This document shows positions 12,501-25,172 of a stretch of DNA of 64,000 nt, in pieces. The position numbers and the translations under genes are program-made. Within the stretch, counting starts at the first letter, position 1, and every line of letters begins with the position of its first letter. The stretch comes from Plectrocnemia conspersa. Its lineage: Eukaryota > Arthropoda > Insecta > Trichoptera > Polycentropodidae. The DNA lies in the NCBI GenBank assembly GCA_009617715.1, contig VTFK01000097.1:434001-498000 (forward strand), given 5' to 3'. The notes beneath the pieces are model-generated. The model made no database searches. It was not told the origin of the DNA and was given only the letters and a program-made list of their open reading frames with translations.

Positions 12501-14580
12501 TAAATAAAAAAAACTCTTTTCATTGATAGCAGTTCAAAATAATAATAAAAAATAGCATTTTAAATTACGCCTTTTAAATATTTTAAAACCAACCCACGCT
12601 TTCAAAGCTCTTTATGTTAGGGTTCCTAAAAGATATTTCGCTTCATTCTTATTGCTTTATACAAATTAAAGCCCGGGGGGTAGACTCGTGAAATAGTCTG
12701 AAAAAGCAATATTACAACCGTTAATATGCTAGACTTCGCGTTTTGACATGAAAAGATCAAAAACACGCATAAAATAGACGTCGTGCATGTATAATAATAT
12801 GTACATATCTATAAGGTTGAATGTATGTTTTTTCAGACGTTATACGACGAGAGGGGTTATTTATTACTTTAATAATATATTTTATTTTAAAGATTACTAC
12901 TACATCATTCTTTCTACGTGTGACCTCAAGTGTGTTGATACGAATGTCTAAGCATATTGTTTTTTGAGGTGATAAATAAGGTGTAGTGATTATTATTATT
13001 AATTATATAAATATATATGCTATATAATTAAATATTAAAAATGTTACTATTATTATTATACAAATATATTCCTAATATATTTGAGAAAATTTTATTCCAA
13101 TAAATATTTTAAATCATTCAGGATAGTAGGATTTCAGAAAAGCGAAAGAAAATGTTTTTATTGTGAAGTTACAGAGTGATATAAAACTTGATTGGCATAT
13201 TTGAGAAACTTATTTTTTAGCATTGTTTTATTTATAAAAATAATATAGCTTATACCAACAACGTTAGTTGCTTTATATACAGCAAATAATTTTATTATCA
13301 TATTTTAGTATACAATATTATTCTATAAATATGTATATAATTTCATTATGATTTACAAAATATAAAAGGATTCGTGCATAAATTTAATTGGAAATCGCCA
13401 GTATATATAATATTATTCTGCCACCGTTTCCTAATATAGTGTACAGTTATTCTCTACAAGTTTCCAAATAAAACTATATGGTATATTCATAAATGTATTT
13501 CTGTTTATTTTAACTATATTATTAGACACTGAAGTCCTTAAATTTCGCTTTTGATATTTTGGACAATGTGAATAACAGTATGTAATGGGATTGAGAATAT
13601 TAGAGACTAACCACAGAATATATTAGCAGACTCAATAAGATGCATCATTCAATTTGTAACATTCCTCAAACTCCGAAGGGTAATGTAGTAAAGTCGATTC
13701 CAAAATACATACATAAATGCTTAAAATAATAAATAATCGTACATTGAATGGATATTGAGTATTTACTAAAATTATATTTATAAAAAATGTATAAGAACTC
13801 TAAGTTACTTATGTATGTTGCAAAATTGTATCTTTGTAATCGTAGTCCCAAATGTAATAATTTAAAATATTTTCATTAAATTCTTCAAAATGGTTTTCCA
13901 AAATATGTAATTTATTGGCAATTATTAAAATAAAAAATATAAATTAAATTTAAATTAATTTTATTAAATGCATAAACGTTTTTATCATTAAATGTATATA
14001 TAATTTTATGCATGTTAAACATAGTGTTTCCATAAATATCATAGTTTTAATCATAAATTCAGCATTCAATTATATGTGGTTGTTTTTGTGAAACCCCCTA
14101 CGTGCAATTTTATTATACTGAGTTCTAAGAAAAGTAGAGAATAATTTATTTTTTAAGCGACCATTATAACTAGAAGTTTTCTCCTTTGGTTAAAACAGTT
14201 CAGCACTTGCCACTTTATTTAATTATATTCAGTATAATTCTTCAGAAATGTAAAATAAAAACATGTATATTATGATACTGTTGAATATTTTGAACACATA
14301 TATAATAACGAATATGAATACAAAAAATTAAGTTACATTAAAATAATTGCATTATTATATTTTTTAGCTATTGAAACAATCTTTATATTTTAATATTATA
14401 AATATAATAATCAAAATTATTATTTGTTTATTGATGTAAATTTTAACAAAAGTTTTTTAAATTAATTAAATTTTTAATAACATAACAATAAACAATATTG
14501 TTGTTCAGATAAGATTTTTTATAAAATGTTTTAAAATATGTATAATTCATTGTCTTAAAAATAAAACACGATACTGTTCT
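12501..14580. other. AT-rich desert
   Basis: Dense runs of A, T and TATA-like words, with small variations at 12660-12850. A single minus-strand frame (13666-13851) is AT-biased and unrecognised. No RNA gene or mobile-element signature is seen. Confidence 0.6.
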
Positions 14581-14589
14581 TCGGAGATT

Positions 14590-14842
14590 TTTATATTGTA
14601 TTCGTGGTTCATTTAATTTTTTACCCGCTCGATTGTTGGCGGCCAACCTCACTGGCAAAGTACACATTCGGAGGCACTTTAGACTTTATCTTTGTAAATA
14701 ATTTAAGCCCAAACCATCTTATTTCGAAACCCTTTCCTCTTGCAGCCGTATCCCCTTCGGTTCCATGTAAATGGCGTATTATGGCGTGGCCTTTAAGAGA
14801 GTTCATGTAATACGAACGCCGTTTCAGCACAGACTGCAACAA
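14590..14842. other. small GC-richer island, open on both strands
   Basis: Open frames occur on both strands over the same bases (plus 14604-14810, minus 14621-14842). Neither is recognisable. Overlapping antisense frames in a short GC-richer patch usually reflect composition, so a non-coding element is preferred. Confidence 0.4.
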
Positions 14843-15111
14843 AGGAAATGCACAACTTGTTATAATACTGAACTGTTTTATATACGAAAAACGATAATAA
14901 AATTCATAAGGGTATAAATTATTTTAAATTAGATTGCCAACGAAGATTGTATCTAGTATCTACCATATATTTCAGTAGATACATAAGAAATGTATTTTTT
15001 TGTACTACTATACTTACCGTATTTCAGACGTGTCCATTTTTCGTTTAATAGGTATATCTATAATTTATTATATACTATGTGAGTCAGCAATTCAATTTAC
15101 CTTTATATATA

Positions 15112-15636
15112 CAAGGGATATTCGAAAAGTATTTATTTTGAGATTGATGTTCAATACCTTTCTATTTTTCAATATGGATCTTTATATATTTTGTAAGTAA
15201 AGAATCGAAAATCTTGATTCTAACATCGCGTTTCCGACAACTTAACCATTAAAATAAAGAACAAGTCTTAGCGTGATAAAGCAGTAGTAAAATTGTATAA
15301 TGTTTGTGGGTCAATTCTATTTTTTTTTAATTTTCTACCGTAGTTGGAAGTTTGAAGTTTTGTTTTTATTTGAAACTCAATAAATCTACGACGAAAACAT
15401 CAGAAAATTTAAATATTATTTACGGAAAAGATACTCTATCGAGAAATCTTGCCTTTAGGTTGTACAAAGCTTTGAAGAGGATCAAGAACACGTTGAAAAA
15501 CTCACGCTTTCAAATCAAGTAGTTTTGGTGAAGAAAAACATCCCAATGTGGAAAACATACAAAAATTGTAACTTGTAAACCAAGCAGGCATATAGAAGTT
15601 AGTCTTATATACATTTAAATAAAATGACTTACCCCG
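15112..15636 (+). mobile_element. mariner-type transposon, internally deleted, 5' half of transposase kept
   Basis: A frame without stops runs from 15331 to 15519. It contains LKFCFYLKLNKST and then NIIYGKDTLSRNLAFRLYK, the layout of the N-terminal helix-turn-helix of mariner transposases (family pattern: KFC.KLGK, then AYG...LSR..VF.W.K.F). A frameshift near 15471 continues as FEEDQEHVEKL, matching the family's F.EGRE.VED linker. The catalytic DDD part is absent. At the left, CAAGGGATATTCGAAAAGT follows a TA and resembles a mariner terminal repeat. At 15618-15636 AAATGACTTACCCCG precedes another TA and could be the opposite end, giving a 525-bp element. The transposase assignment is firm; the right boundary is inferred. 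Confidence 0.75.
15331..15519 (+). pseudogene. mariner transposase N-terminal fragment
   Basis: This is the open portion of the transposase, about 63 codons with no initiator Met at its beginning, ending in TAG. It encodes the first helix-turn-helix of the paired-like DNA-binding domain. The following coding sequence lies in another phase (from about 15471), and a third phase around 15524-15600 resembles the linker (GEEKHPNVENIQKL). The protein would normally be about 345 residues and the DDD catalytic domain is missing, so no active enzyme can be made. Confidence 0.7.
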
Positions 15637-15719
15637 TATATATGTATATATAATATATTCCGTATTTAAGACTTACATATACGTTATTAATTTATTATAT
15701 TTATACCTAAGTGCGTATG

Positions 15720-16490
15720 TTATAGAAGTAAATTACGCAAATACACGCCATCGAAATATATCAAAACTATTCATCCGGAATTGCTTATTCGTACACCTCG
15801 TTACTACTTCAGATTCTCACTTCGGACGAGGTAATCCGCTCAAGAGTACCTTGCCATCTAACTTCTTCGCTGATTACAAAGCGGCTGAAGTTCGTCTGAT
15901 TAGAGAAGCCATCGGCTGACAGGTAGTTATGCAAATGGCACAGAGTACAGTAAACCCAATAATACCGCAAAGCTCTGACGACACCGCTTACGCTATTACT
16001 ATATACTACACACCGTCTGAGTGCTCCATGAGTTATTTACCAGACGTGTCGATAAATTCCACAATATTTATTAACCGCTCGTGTTTATCGTTCACACGTC
16101 AGTTGGTCCTATAGTGAAAACAATGATGGAAAAAACTAATACTATTTTTATTGTCAGTAAATTTCTCACATGTTCGATAACAAAGTACACGACGCGACGT
16201 TTAAATGCGAACATTGTAAATTGTTAATGGCACAATTTGTATTTCGCATAGTTGTGCAAGAACATTCTCTCCCAACAGTCGCCCCGAGGATGTATAACCG
16301 CATTAATTACTCGCCCCTTTGTCCCACCAGGGCAATACATTTACTGATTGTATCACGACACCAGGTATTACCGAAGGAGATAAGGTTAGCACTTGCCGAG
16401 ATAAACTACGATCATTTATGCATCATACATACGGCGGCGAAATTTCTAGATAAGAAAAAAGTTTTGTACTTTGATTAAGCTTACAGAATT
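15720..16490. other. GC-richer island with octamer motif
   Basis: The island from 15750 to 16110 and a second part from 16165 to 16450 are less AT-rich. The 102-codon plus-strand frame at 16170-16478 is among the longest in the window. Its product has two CxxC-like spacings near its start (residues 13-16) but no complete zinc-binding set, and I do not recognise it. ATGCAAAT, the POU octamer, lies at 15929-15936. A non-coding regulatory element is favoured. Confidence 0.35.
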
Positions 16491-19120
16491 CGATGGTAGA
16501 TGATAATAAGTTAATATTATTATAAATAAATAATTTATATAATAGTTCCGTAATATTATATATAGTACTATAATTATTATATTTTGTACTATAATACAAT
16601 ATTTGCTTGGCATACTAAAACCTCTCGAACGCAACTTTGTAGCGATATGATTTTACAGAAGCTTCTGCTTTTAAGATTATGTACATATGTACTTAAATAA
16701 ATCCAAGTACCTACCTACTATAATATAACCAAAAGTAAAACATAAGAAAATTGTGTTTTTCTATTTAAAATAATTTCCATCGTTTTATACAACCTTATTA
16801 CATATTTTTGATAATTAACCGTTGGACATGCTTTAATATCAGCTTGGTCCTGGTCCATTCCGAGGTTCATTTATAAAATCAAAAACACTAGATTTATTTT
16901 TTTAAACCATCTCTGGCATTGTCTGACATCCAATATGTCACTTTAGATTACACAAACATGTTTCATATCAGCCAATTAATTTATTTTTATTAGAAGTTCA
17001 TACAATAGCTCCGTAGATATTTATCTTAAGGAAAAAAATCCCTCATTATTCACAAATAAAGTAAAAGGGTATTTTTGTATGTAAACAAATAATAATAAAG
17101 GGCACATCATAATAATTTTAAAATGCGTGTTTACTACTCACCAGTCTAAAGTTAATTATTTTCAAAAAGTGTATATCTAAGTAACGACATTAATTGTGGG
17201 TATCCTTAATATTACAGATTTCTTAATTGTGTCTTTGATACATTTTTTCCTTAAGCTAAATAAATGTCTTAAATCAAGATATGATGTCAGTTGCAGCACG
17301 TTGATTATACTCAATTAACTTGACAAATAAGACGCTATAATTTATTAAATTAAATCCTTAAGTTAGATGATTACCATAGTACAAATTAACCTACAAGGTT
17401 GCATGCAGGAGCAATTTGGATATACTAAAACTGTAATTGAAAAACTATTATGTTTTAATATATAAAATATTATGTTATTGCTTTGGAATATTTATCCACT
17501 AAAAATGCGGTTTATTGTGTCATTGAACTGTAAGGTAATTCCGACTAATTAATTAAGCCGCTTTAATTCTCAAATCGGTTTAACTTTTCAGTGTGAATAT
17601 ATAACTTGCACACTATATTTTTTTTGCATAAATTTACATAAAGTAAATTGCTTCTCTCATTGACAATTTTACACTGAAATGTAATGGGGGATGCATCTTA
17701 AACACCTGTATGTGCTAAAATCAGAATCAGAGCTCTGTTGTTCTAATGCAGAAAAGTATTGTAAGGACTGTTTTTTAAATGTATATCTAGTAGTTGATCC
17801 ACCGTCATATCTTGATGTCTTTAGATATGTGTATTTGATTCAAAGTACCTCTTTGTGTCCCGTCCAGCTGCTCTTCTGCGCGTCGTTCATGTTTACATAG
17901 TTGCCGGCGACTCGTTGATTAGGACGAATACGTGCGTAAGCACGTACATAAATATATTATATATCCCTTTGAGTCTAGTATTGTAGGTTTAATCCAAATA
18001 CAATATATTATATATTTCAGGACTTGACCTCTATATTTCAGTGCAATATCTATTTAGCCTTTATAAAAGTGACCTAAGGCATACTTGAAAATAAATATAT
18101 GTATGTATTTCCTTTTAGTTTTGTATGATTTATAGCATTATACATCTTTGGGGTTACAAGATTATGTCAATAAACTATGGATAGATAAGCATTTGACTAC
18201 CTGTTCAAACTTAGCAAATGAGATTTTTATTTTTATTTTTAACCCCGTATTACATAGGTATATGTTCCAAATTTTATTCTGTTTCCCTTATTCCAAGGAT
18301 TTTTTGATTTTTTCGCACAACTACAAAAGTAAAAACACATTTAAAGTATTAACATATTTTTATTATTAAACTACATACAGATACACGAATAATTTAACTA
18401 AGTACATAAAAAAACAAATATACCAATTTATATTTTATTTTTACATAAAATGTAGACAGTAACATCAGTTCCAATTATTGAAAAAAAACCATGACTTCAT
18501 TATTTCTGCTTCAAAATATAAAACTTTCTGTATGATTGCAATCTGCAGGTATTTATATATATTCAGGTAAATCTTAAATGCTGTCTAAATTGCCAAAAGA
18601 TAACTTATTTCAGATTCACACAAGTATGTCGTTGTAAACTTAATAAGAACACAGTGTTCGTCTATCAATATTAAAAACTTATTCGTTGCTGAATATCAAA
18701 GGTTCTAATAAATTGCATTTCAAGATTTCAAATTATCTACAAATCAAGATGACTTTTATTTAGCTCTTCATGACGATAATGCACATTAAGAATCCACGTT
18801 ATCAATCTTCTTAAAATAAGAAAAATTTTACGGCTCTCACATTTTGTCAATTTTTTTTTAAATTATTGCCTCAGTCACATTACTAATATTTTGGATATCT
18901 GGGATTTTAATGACATATGTATTTAAATAGAGCCAATTGGCAATTTTTTTAAAACGTTAAAATGTACTATTTTTTATAAAATAATAAAAAAGTAAATAAT
19001 GTAGTAACTTAGACTAAAATGTTAAGTAAGAACAAGGTAAGTATTACAAATTTATTAAAAAAATAGTTATTTAAATAGTAAAATAAATTTTCAAAGCGAC
19101 TTTAAATATATAAAAAGTCT
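16491..19120. other. AT-rich desert
   Basis: Mostly AT-rich, with a mildly GC-richer spot at 17860-17945. The frames at 17691-17900 and 18148-18369 are composition-driven. No motif, RNA gene or repeat with clear structure is visible. Confidence 0.55.
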
Positions 19121-19640
19121 ATGCATGTTGTTCTATTCGTTAACGTTTTTTGATGGGTGTACAGCCGAGGAGTTTACGAATAAAACTAGCAAACTTCCAT
19201 TGTTTTCCTATACGACCTCAGCTTAAAAAGTGTACCCAGCGTATAAAGAGACCCTGTAGTTGACATCCACCCAAGAAATCGACGTCCTCCGACGACAAGA
19301 CAAAGACAAAACTTTTCCATTGTGCGCTACATCGGATTCGTACCTCGTTTAGCTCCATGCAAATGTCTCACCGGGTTTTGTTTTGCGCGAACTCTTTATT
19401 GTTTGCCGAGGAAAATAGAAAATTGTTTATACAAACACTCGCGTGTGTGTACGTATGTGTGTATATTAAAGAACGGGTGTGATCGACAACGTGTCTGAAA
19501 AAAGGTTTCCATTTGTCTGAACTAAAATGGAATAAGCTCCTCTAAATTACAGGGCTCCGGGCGTTTGAAATTGAAACACAAAGGTCCTTTGTGCCGAAAC
19601 ATGTTTATAAAAAGATCATGTGTTTGATTATATAGAGAAA
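19121..19640. other. GC-richer island with octamer motif
   Basis: A clear rise in G+C with CpG dinucleotides, lacking any frame of 60 codons or more, which argues against coding. It holds ATGCAAAT at 19357-19364, matching the POU-domain octamer. A short GT-rich run (GTGTGTGTACGTATGTGTGT) lies near 19443-19462. Candidate enhancer-like sequence, by inference only. Confidence 0.4.
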
Positions 19641-20510
19641 AATAATACAACAAGCGGGTTTTGCTTACTATATTAGCAATGTTCAAAGGTATTTTTAATT
19701 TATTTACCTGTTGCCACGTGAACGTAGTTCATATTGTGAACCTTTGGTTACTACGGTTTTTATACAAACTCAGTTAATTTAATCGATTATTTAAATTAGT
19801 TTATTTTTATATATTTTAGAAAGATATCATTCATTTTACACCCAAGTTTATGCACGATATAATTACATTGTAAAATAAAACAGTGCCACAAAGGTAAGGT
19901 ACTTGATTTCTACGTTTATCTGTTTCATTAGATATTTGACTAAAATTATTTTATATGCCTTTAATGTATATAAAAACTGCAGGTTAACTTATACTATATT
20001 ATAATTTTCTTGATTGTGTAACAGGTACAATATAATTTCTAAAATACTATCAATATAAATACTTTTAAAAGTTTAAATTTAAATAATAAATAAAAATACA
20101 TATAAATACATATAAGGTTCATGAGATCAGATAACTTTAATACTAATAACCTTAGCAATTCACAACATTTTCTTACGCTAACTCACAAAAATATTACACA
20201 GATTTACCACATGAAGATATTTTACGCTGCTAAAATTGCTAATTCAATAACGAATGAAACGCCCTATCTTGACAGGTATAATTTCGAAAATAAGATACTT
20301 AGGTTGACAAGTATCTAATTTTCGAATCTGTTTAATAATTATTATTTGTAGCACTTTTGATGAGAGTTATTAGATAATTAAATAGTAATAATCGCTCCAG
20401 CGACAAAATAAAATAAGTAGATTAAATAAAGGTTCAATCTAAATTTCCATGTAACTTCAAAGTTGTTAATTAATATATATATTTTAATTAATTACACGTA
20501 AACTTTACGC
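19641..20510. other. AT-rich DNA with short tandem repeat
   Basis: ATACATATAA is repeated twice near 20096-20115. The 65-codon plus-strand frame at 20121-20318 is Asn/Ile-rich and unrecognised. Nothing else stands out. Confidence 0.5.
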
Positions 20511-20930
20511 AAGAAGCGCTAGAAGCGAGCACGCGGGACTTGCGCGTAAACTTTCTCAATTTTCAGCTCTTAGTTTTAGCAAATTCGTTTTCAAACAAAA
20601 TTGTAATTAATACATTCGCTATTATAATATCAGGGTATTGTATGTAGATAAATATGAATAGTGCAGATCTGAAAACGAGCGTTTATCCCGATGAACAAAA
20701 CAAGTCAGCGAGGCTGAGGATAGGTTACCACCTTCATCCCCTTTATCAGGGGTAGGTGGTGGTTGTTTGACTCGAAGATGTAAATCCTGAAAGGGGATGG
20801 AGGTAAGAAGCGTTAACCTTTAGCGAAAACCGCAGCTTGCTTTCGATGTAGCAGCCAAGAATTATTGTGGCAACGCGCGCATAGAAGTGACACCGCCAAG
20901 ACGAGACAAATTTTATAGGGCTAATCTCTC
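20511..20930. other. GC-richer island with hairpin
   Basis: CpG-containing patches at 20510-20560 and 20690-20910 flank a 40-base hairpin. No coding frame of useful length is present. A structured RNA or regulatory element is possible, and the sequence alone does not decide. Confidence 0.35.
20724..20765. repeat. two-segment stem-loop
   Basis: ACCACC pairs with GGTGGT, and inside it CCCCT pairs with AGGGG around the loop TTATC. A small internal loop lies between the two stems. GC-rich stems are unusual for this window, and a transcribed copy would fold stably. Confidence 0.55.
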
Positions 20931-21559
20931 TACATTTAAATAATAATCGAATATTTATACACTGGAGAGGTACTCGATTAATAGATTAACAAGAGAATTC
21001 CAAGTATTGTTCCATGCAATTTAGATTCCACTTGAGATGCTTATATTTTGGTAAATAATTAATCTGTAGACCACTCACGTGAAAATTATAAATTTACTAA
21101 TATTAAAATAAGTAAATGTTATTTTAAGCTATATACATTTTCTTAACCTTAAGTATTTATAATTTATAATTCTTTAAATTTTATACAATTTATTTATCAT
21201 TTAATAATAATATATTTAATATAGTCATATATTTAAATTAAAGAATATGTATATAAAAAAATATAAGTACGGAAATGCTAAATTTTTTTATCATGAAATT
21301 TATTGTTAAATTTCTATTTTTTAACCGAAATTTATTGTCATATAATGTTTAATAGCAGTATGTATTAAATTACACACCAATTTTAGTTACCTCGTTAGTT
21401 TTTTTCAATATAAGGTCCCTTTATTTAGATATCGTGAATTTTCTTTTCAACGAAATACTCAACATTTTATTTGAATTGTGATTATTAAAATTAAAAGTTA
21501 GATGATGACTTGGCTATATACTATAATATTAGTTGGAAACAGTGAAACTTAGACAAAAT
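20931..21559. other. AT-rich non-coding DNA
   Basis: No motif, repeat or frame worth recording was seen. Confidence 0.55.
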
Positions 21560-21860
21560 TTTCAAAGTATCCAACATAGTAGTATAGTTGTATACGGTGA
21601 TCCAGAGAACAATTATCTCGAGCATTGTCAAGTAGTTAAAGCCGGCCCAAATATCCCAGACTTTCCTTTTGAGCACCGTAAACCGCCCCCAGATTAAGGT
21701 CTAAGAAGGGTCATCTTACTGGACCGCGGACTTAGCGATGTGGTTCTTGCACTTGGCGGTCGGTCATTCATTTGGCTAAGTGTTTTCGTTTGTCTTCCGT
21801 TGCGGTTTTCGGACTTTAGAAGGGAGGAATGAATGAATAATATATGTAATTATTCTGACA
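21560..21860. mobile_element. GC-richer block, possible retroelement fragment
   Basis: A 300-base segment contrasts sharply with its AT-rich flanks. The plus strand has two adjoining phases without stops (about 21597-21695, then from about 21699), whose products begin GDPENNYLEHCQVVKAG and VILLDRGLSDVVLALGG. I cannot place either in a family. Abrupt edges and a short TGAATGAATAATA-type tail on the right are compatible with a truncated non-LTR element. Confidence 0.3.
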
Positions 21861-22960
21861 GGTCGGACGAATTAATATTGCAAGTGTGCAAGTTAATAAT
21901 TCACTTCTAGCAGAATACGCTAAACAATTATTATATTATTTTGGTTCACAATAAGTCTTGTCTGCTGCATTGTACACTTGATCACACATTTCTTAATAAG
22001 GCAAATAATTCCTTTATTATATAATATCTGAGCTAACTATAATGAACATATATGTATATAAATTCATCATTTAATTGTGTTCTAACAAATTAAACAATAG
22101 TTCTAAAACTTATTTATGTTTTTAACTATAGCTTTAGGATGATTGCATTTTTTATATTTTTATTTTTATATTTTCTAAAATGTATGGTTATCTCAGTTCC
22201 TAATTCAATAGTTATGACACATCCATGTGATACAAAATTTCATGTTCGACTTTGTAGCAGAATATTGTCTAGTTAAAATTTGATATCGTAGGAAGTTTAC
22301 AATTTGAACATCGCTGATGTATAAAAAAACGAGTTTTTTATACCAATTCATGATATGGAAAACAGTGTAATATTAATATATTACTATTGATTATTTTATT
22401 ATGATTATTTTGTATTCTAAAATTCAATTTGATCTTTATTTTTTTAAATGATATCAGCTTTCGTGCTCGTAATCAGTGGTTTACTAAAAATAAATTATTT
22501 GCTTTTTGACATTTACAATTTACATCTGTTAGGAAACCTTTCATAAAGCTTGATTATATATTTCCTAGGGGTGCGAATCACAATGAACCCCAAAATAAAA
22601 CAAACTTTTATAAACGTTATTTTTTATATTAATGGCTTGTACTATTTTTTATTTACATGTCACGTTCTTTTTATATATTATAATATATTATATATGAGTA
22701 CACGTATATGAGTTACCCAGTGTGTACAGAATTGGACGCCTGTCAGGTTACAATAAAGATAAAAATATGCCAATGAAACAGGATGTTTTTCTACAAATAT
22801 CTTGATTTATATACATATATTTTTGTAAATCTTCCGTTGTAACATGTTTTAACTAGAATGTAACACTATTGTCACCTACAAATAAGTATTATTACAACAT
22901 CAGACTGAAAGTTGGTGAAAAATATTTTAATAATCGTGCATTATTATTATATATATATAA
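21861..22960. other. AT-rich non-coding DNA
   Basis: AT-rich with TATA-word palindromes near 22672-22695. No gene or element is recognised. Confidence 0.55.
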
Positions 22961-22968
22961 ATATTTAT

Positions 22969-23022
22969 TCTGCTGCGGGAATTAAACCCGCAGATCTGGA
23001 CCTTACTAGAGCTCTTTTTTCT
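22969..23022 (-). repeat. tRNA-derived SINE fragment (T-arm end)
   Basis: On the minus strand GCGGG, the 7-base loop TTTAATT and CCCGC form a perfect five-pair T-arm with a B-box-like sequence. Upstream CTCTAGTAAGGTCCAGATCT would be the anticodon and variable part. The 5' half with the A box is missing or decayed, and the 3' side runs into AGCAGAATAAAT instead of an acceptor strand. A 3' tRNA-like piece of a SINE fits best. Confidence 0.45.
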
Positions 23023-24100
23023 CATCTTGTTTTTGAGATTTAAATTTGCTACAAAAATATCCTTTTTTCAACAATTTTTGATTTTTTTTCTGTAGAACAT
23101 ATACATATTGATGCTTAATACATTAAAAAATATTTTAATTTGAGTTCTGGCCTCCACAAATAATTAGAATTTTTAACGTAGAAGATGAGAAATTGCCAAA
23201 AAAATACTAATTGTATATTTTATTTTATTTTATTGCTATGTAAAAAATATCTTAATGTAGTTTTTCTGTTAAACATAGAAAAAATGTTATTGTTGCTTTT
23301 ATATAATTTTATAGCTATGTGCATATATGCATGATTTTGATAAAATTAAACTTGATTACATTTTTACTCACAAAGATTTAATAACTTTATTTATATGTAA
23401 AATTATGAGCTAATTTTTAGCAAAGTTTTTAATTATTATTTAGTGAATTTTATCATACATACAGCTGATGCACGGTGTCAATAAATATTATTTATAAAGT
23501 AAAAATAACTACGAAATATAAGCTAGATATTTATCACGTATAACCATAGCAAAATAATGAATATAATTACGCGTCACAATTAGCCATAGAAAATGATGTG
23601 AGAATATTAGAAGGATATTTTTGCATAGAATCTAGATCCAAAAACTCATTTTAAAATTAATTTACTAAGTACTAGGAGTATGTATTATAGGTTTTCATAA
23701 TCAATCATAAAAATTATAAATAAAACATCTTTTTGTCATAGCATACGATTATAATTTTTTTGTGAGAAAAAAAGGGTAAAATAATGTCTTGTTAAGCAGT
23801 TGGAATAAAGTTGCAATTGTATAAAAATCTGACACTGCTTTTTTAAATTTGAAAAATAAATTTACAAATAAGCAATGTAATAAACATAAAAACCTAAAGC
23901 AAATGATCGAATATGTAATAAATTTTAATAAACAGAAAACTCGATCTGTAAAACCTTTTATTTACAATATTCTCTGCGCATAAGTAACATTAAACTTTTA
24001 TTAGATCGTTGTTTCAAATTTATACGCTTACGAAATTTCTGCTCAATAATAAATGAGTATATGCGCCATCTATGTGAATCTTTAAAAAAATACTCTTTTT
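23023..24100. other. AT-rich desert
   Basis: No frames, RNA genes or structured repeats were seen. Confidence 0.6.
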
Positions 24101-24560
24101 ATGATTCGCACCCGCAATAAAGCGCACAATATAAATATTCATCGGGCCGATGTTAGATTTTTCTCATTTTAATTTTGCACTGAGTAATTTCGCCTTTCGG
24201 AATTTTTACATGCTCGCGGGTACGTGTTTCAAATATTTATGCGAATAAACGTATATGCTTTTGCGCCATACGTCTTGGGAGCACAAAGCGTCAACTTATC
24301 ACTATTCCCCGTGGATATTGTGTGAGAAAATCACACGGGTTTTTCCGTCTGCCGGCGCTCACACACGAGACGCGAAAGGAAAACACCTTTTTTCAATTGG
24401 AAATCCCGTGTAAGAGATAGGATTGGGTCCTCTGAGGCGAAATAATAACCTATAACGCTGGTAAAAGACTTTCCCCAGCGCCCAGTCAACTTTTGCTTGA
24501 GCTTTTTGATATATTTTTTGTCATAACGTGCAATCTTCAATGTATGATCAAGTGATACAC
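24101..24560. other. GC-richer island, candidate regulatory DNA
   Basis: CpG-bearing patch. The minus-strand 69-codon frame at 24331-24540 is rich in Lys and Arg and resembles nothing known. I interpret the patch as non-coding. Confidence 0.4.
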
Positions 24561-24805
24561 AATGAGACGGATACTGTTAGATCAGTCTATTGTCAATTAA
24601 ATCACATTTATTTGTAACATATTATTATATTTAATTTATATATATATTACATATTTTGGTAATTATACTTTCTGCTCAAGAATTTTTTTGTTGTGAATTG
24701 AATTTTCTTGAGTGACAGTATAATTTTTGGTTTAATGATTTTTTAAAAAAAAATTTATACAATGTATTGTATTTGAGTATTATCGTATATATACAATTTA
24801 TATTA
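24561..24805. other. AT-rich spacer
   Basis: Nothing recognisable. Confidence 0.6.
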
Positions 24806-24960
24806 ATGTGTAGATGAGGGGTCAATTTATTTGGTCATAAGCTAGGCGGCAACACCGACATAACGGCGGCGAGAGCAACAGGATTCTTTGGTTGACCATG
24901 ATGGGAGTACGAGGCGGATGGCTCGCAGAAGACACATAATAATAATATGAAATTTGAGTA
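24806..24960. mobile_element. short GC-rich block with TAA-rich tail, possible LINE 3' end
   Basis: About 120 bases of GC-rich sequence (including GGCGGCAACACCG and GGCGGCGAGAG) sit abruptly in AT-rich DNA and end in CATAATAATAATATGAA. Short trinucleotide-type tails after a compact GC-rich segment are typical of 5'-truncated non-LTR retrotransposons such as RTE-like elements. The plus strand is open for about 30 codons without a recognisable product. The assignment is tentative. Confidence 0.3.
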
Positions 24961-25172
24961 AAGATAAATGTGCTTAGAAACGTGTTGTTTTAATTTAAAT
25001 TAAAATTTATTTAATAGTATTCACCTTCACTCGAAATTTGTGGGTTTAATGTGTTTGACGAAAATATTTTTTATAAGTTTGGTAAAGCTATAATAAAATA
25101 ATGTAATATAAGTTATATCTATTGTTTTTGTTTTAAATTACTTTCATGCTAAAAAAATAGTACTTAAAGGTT

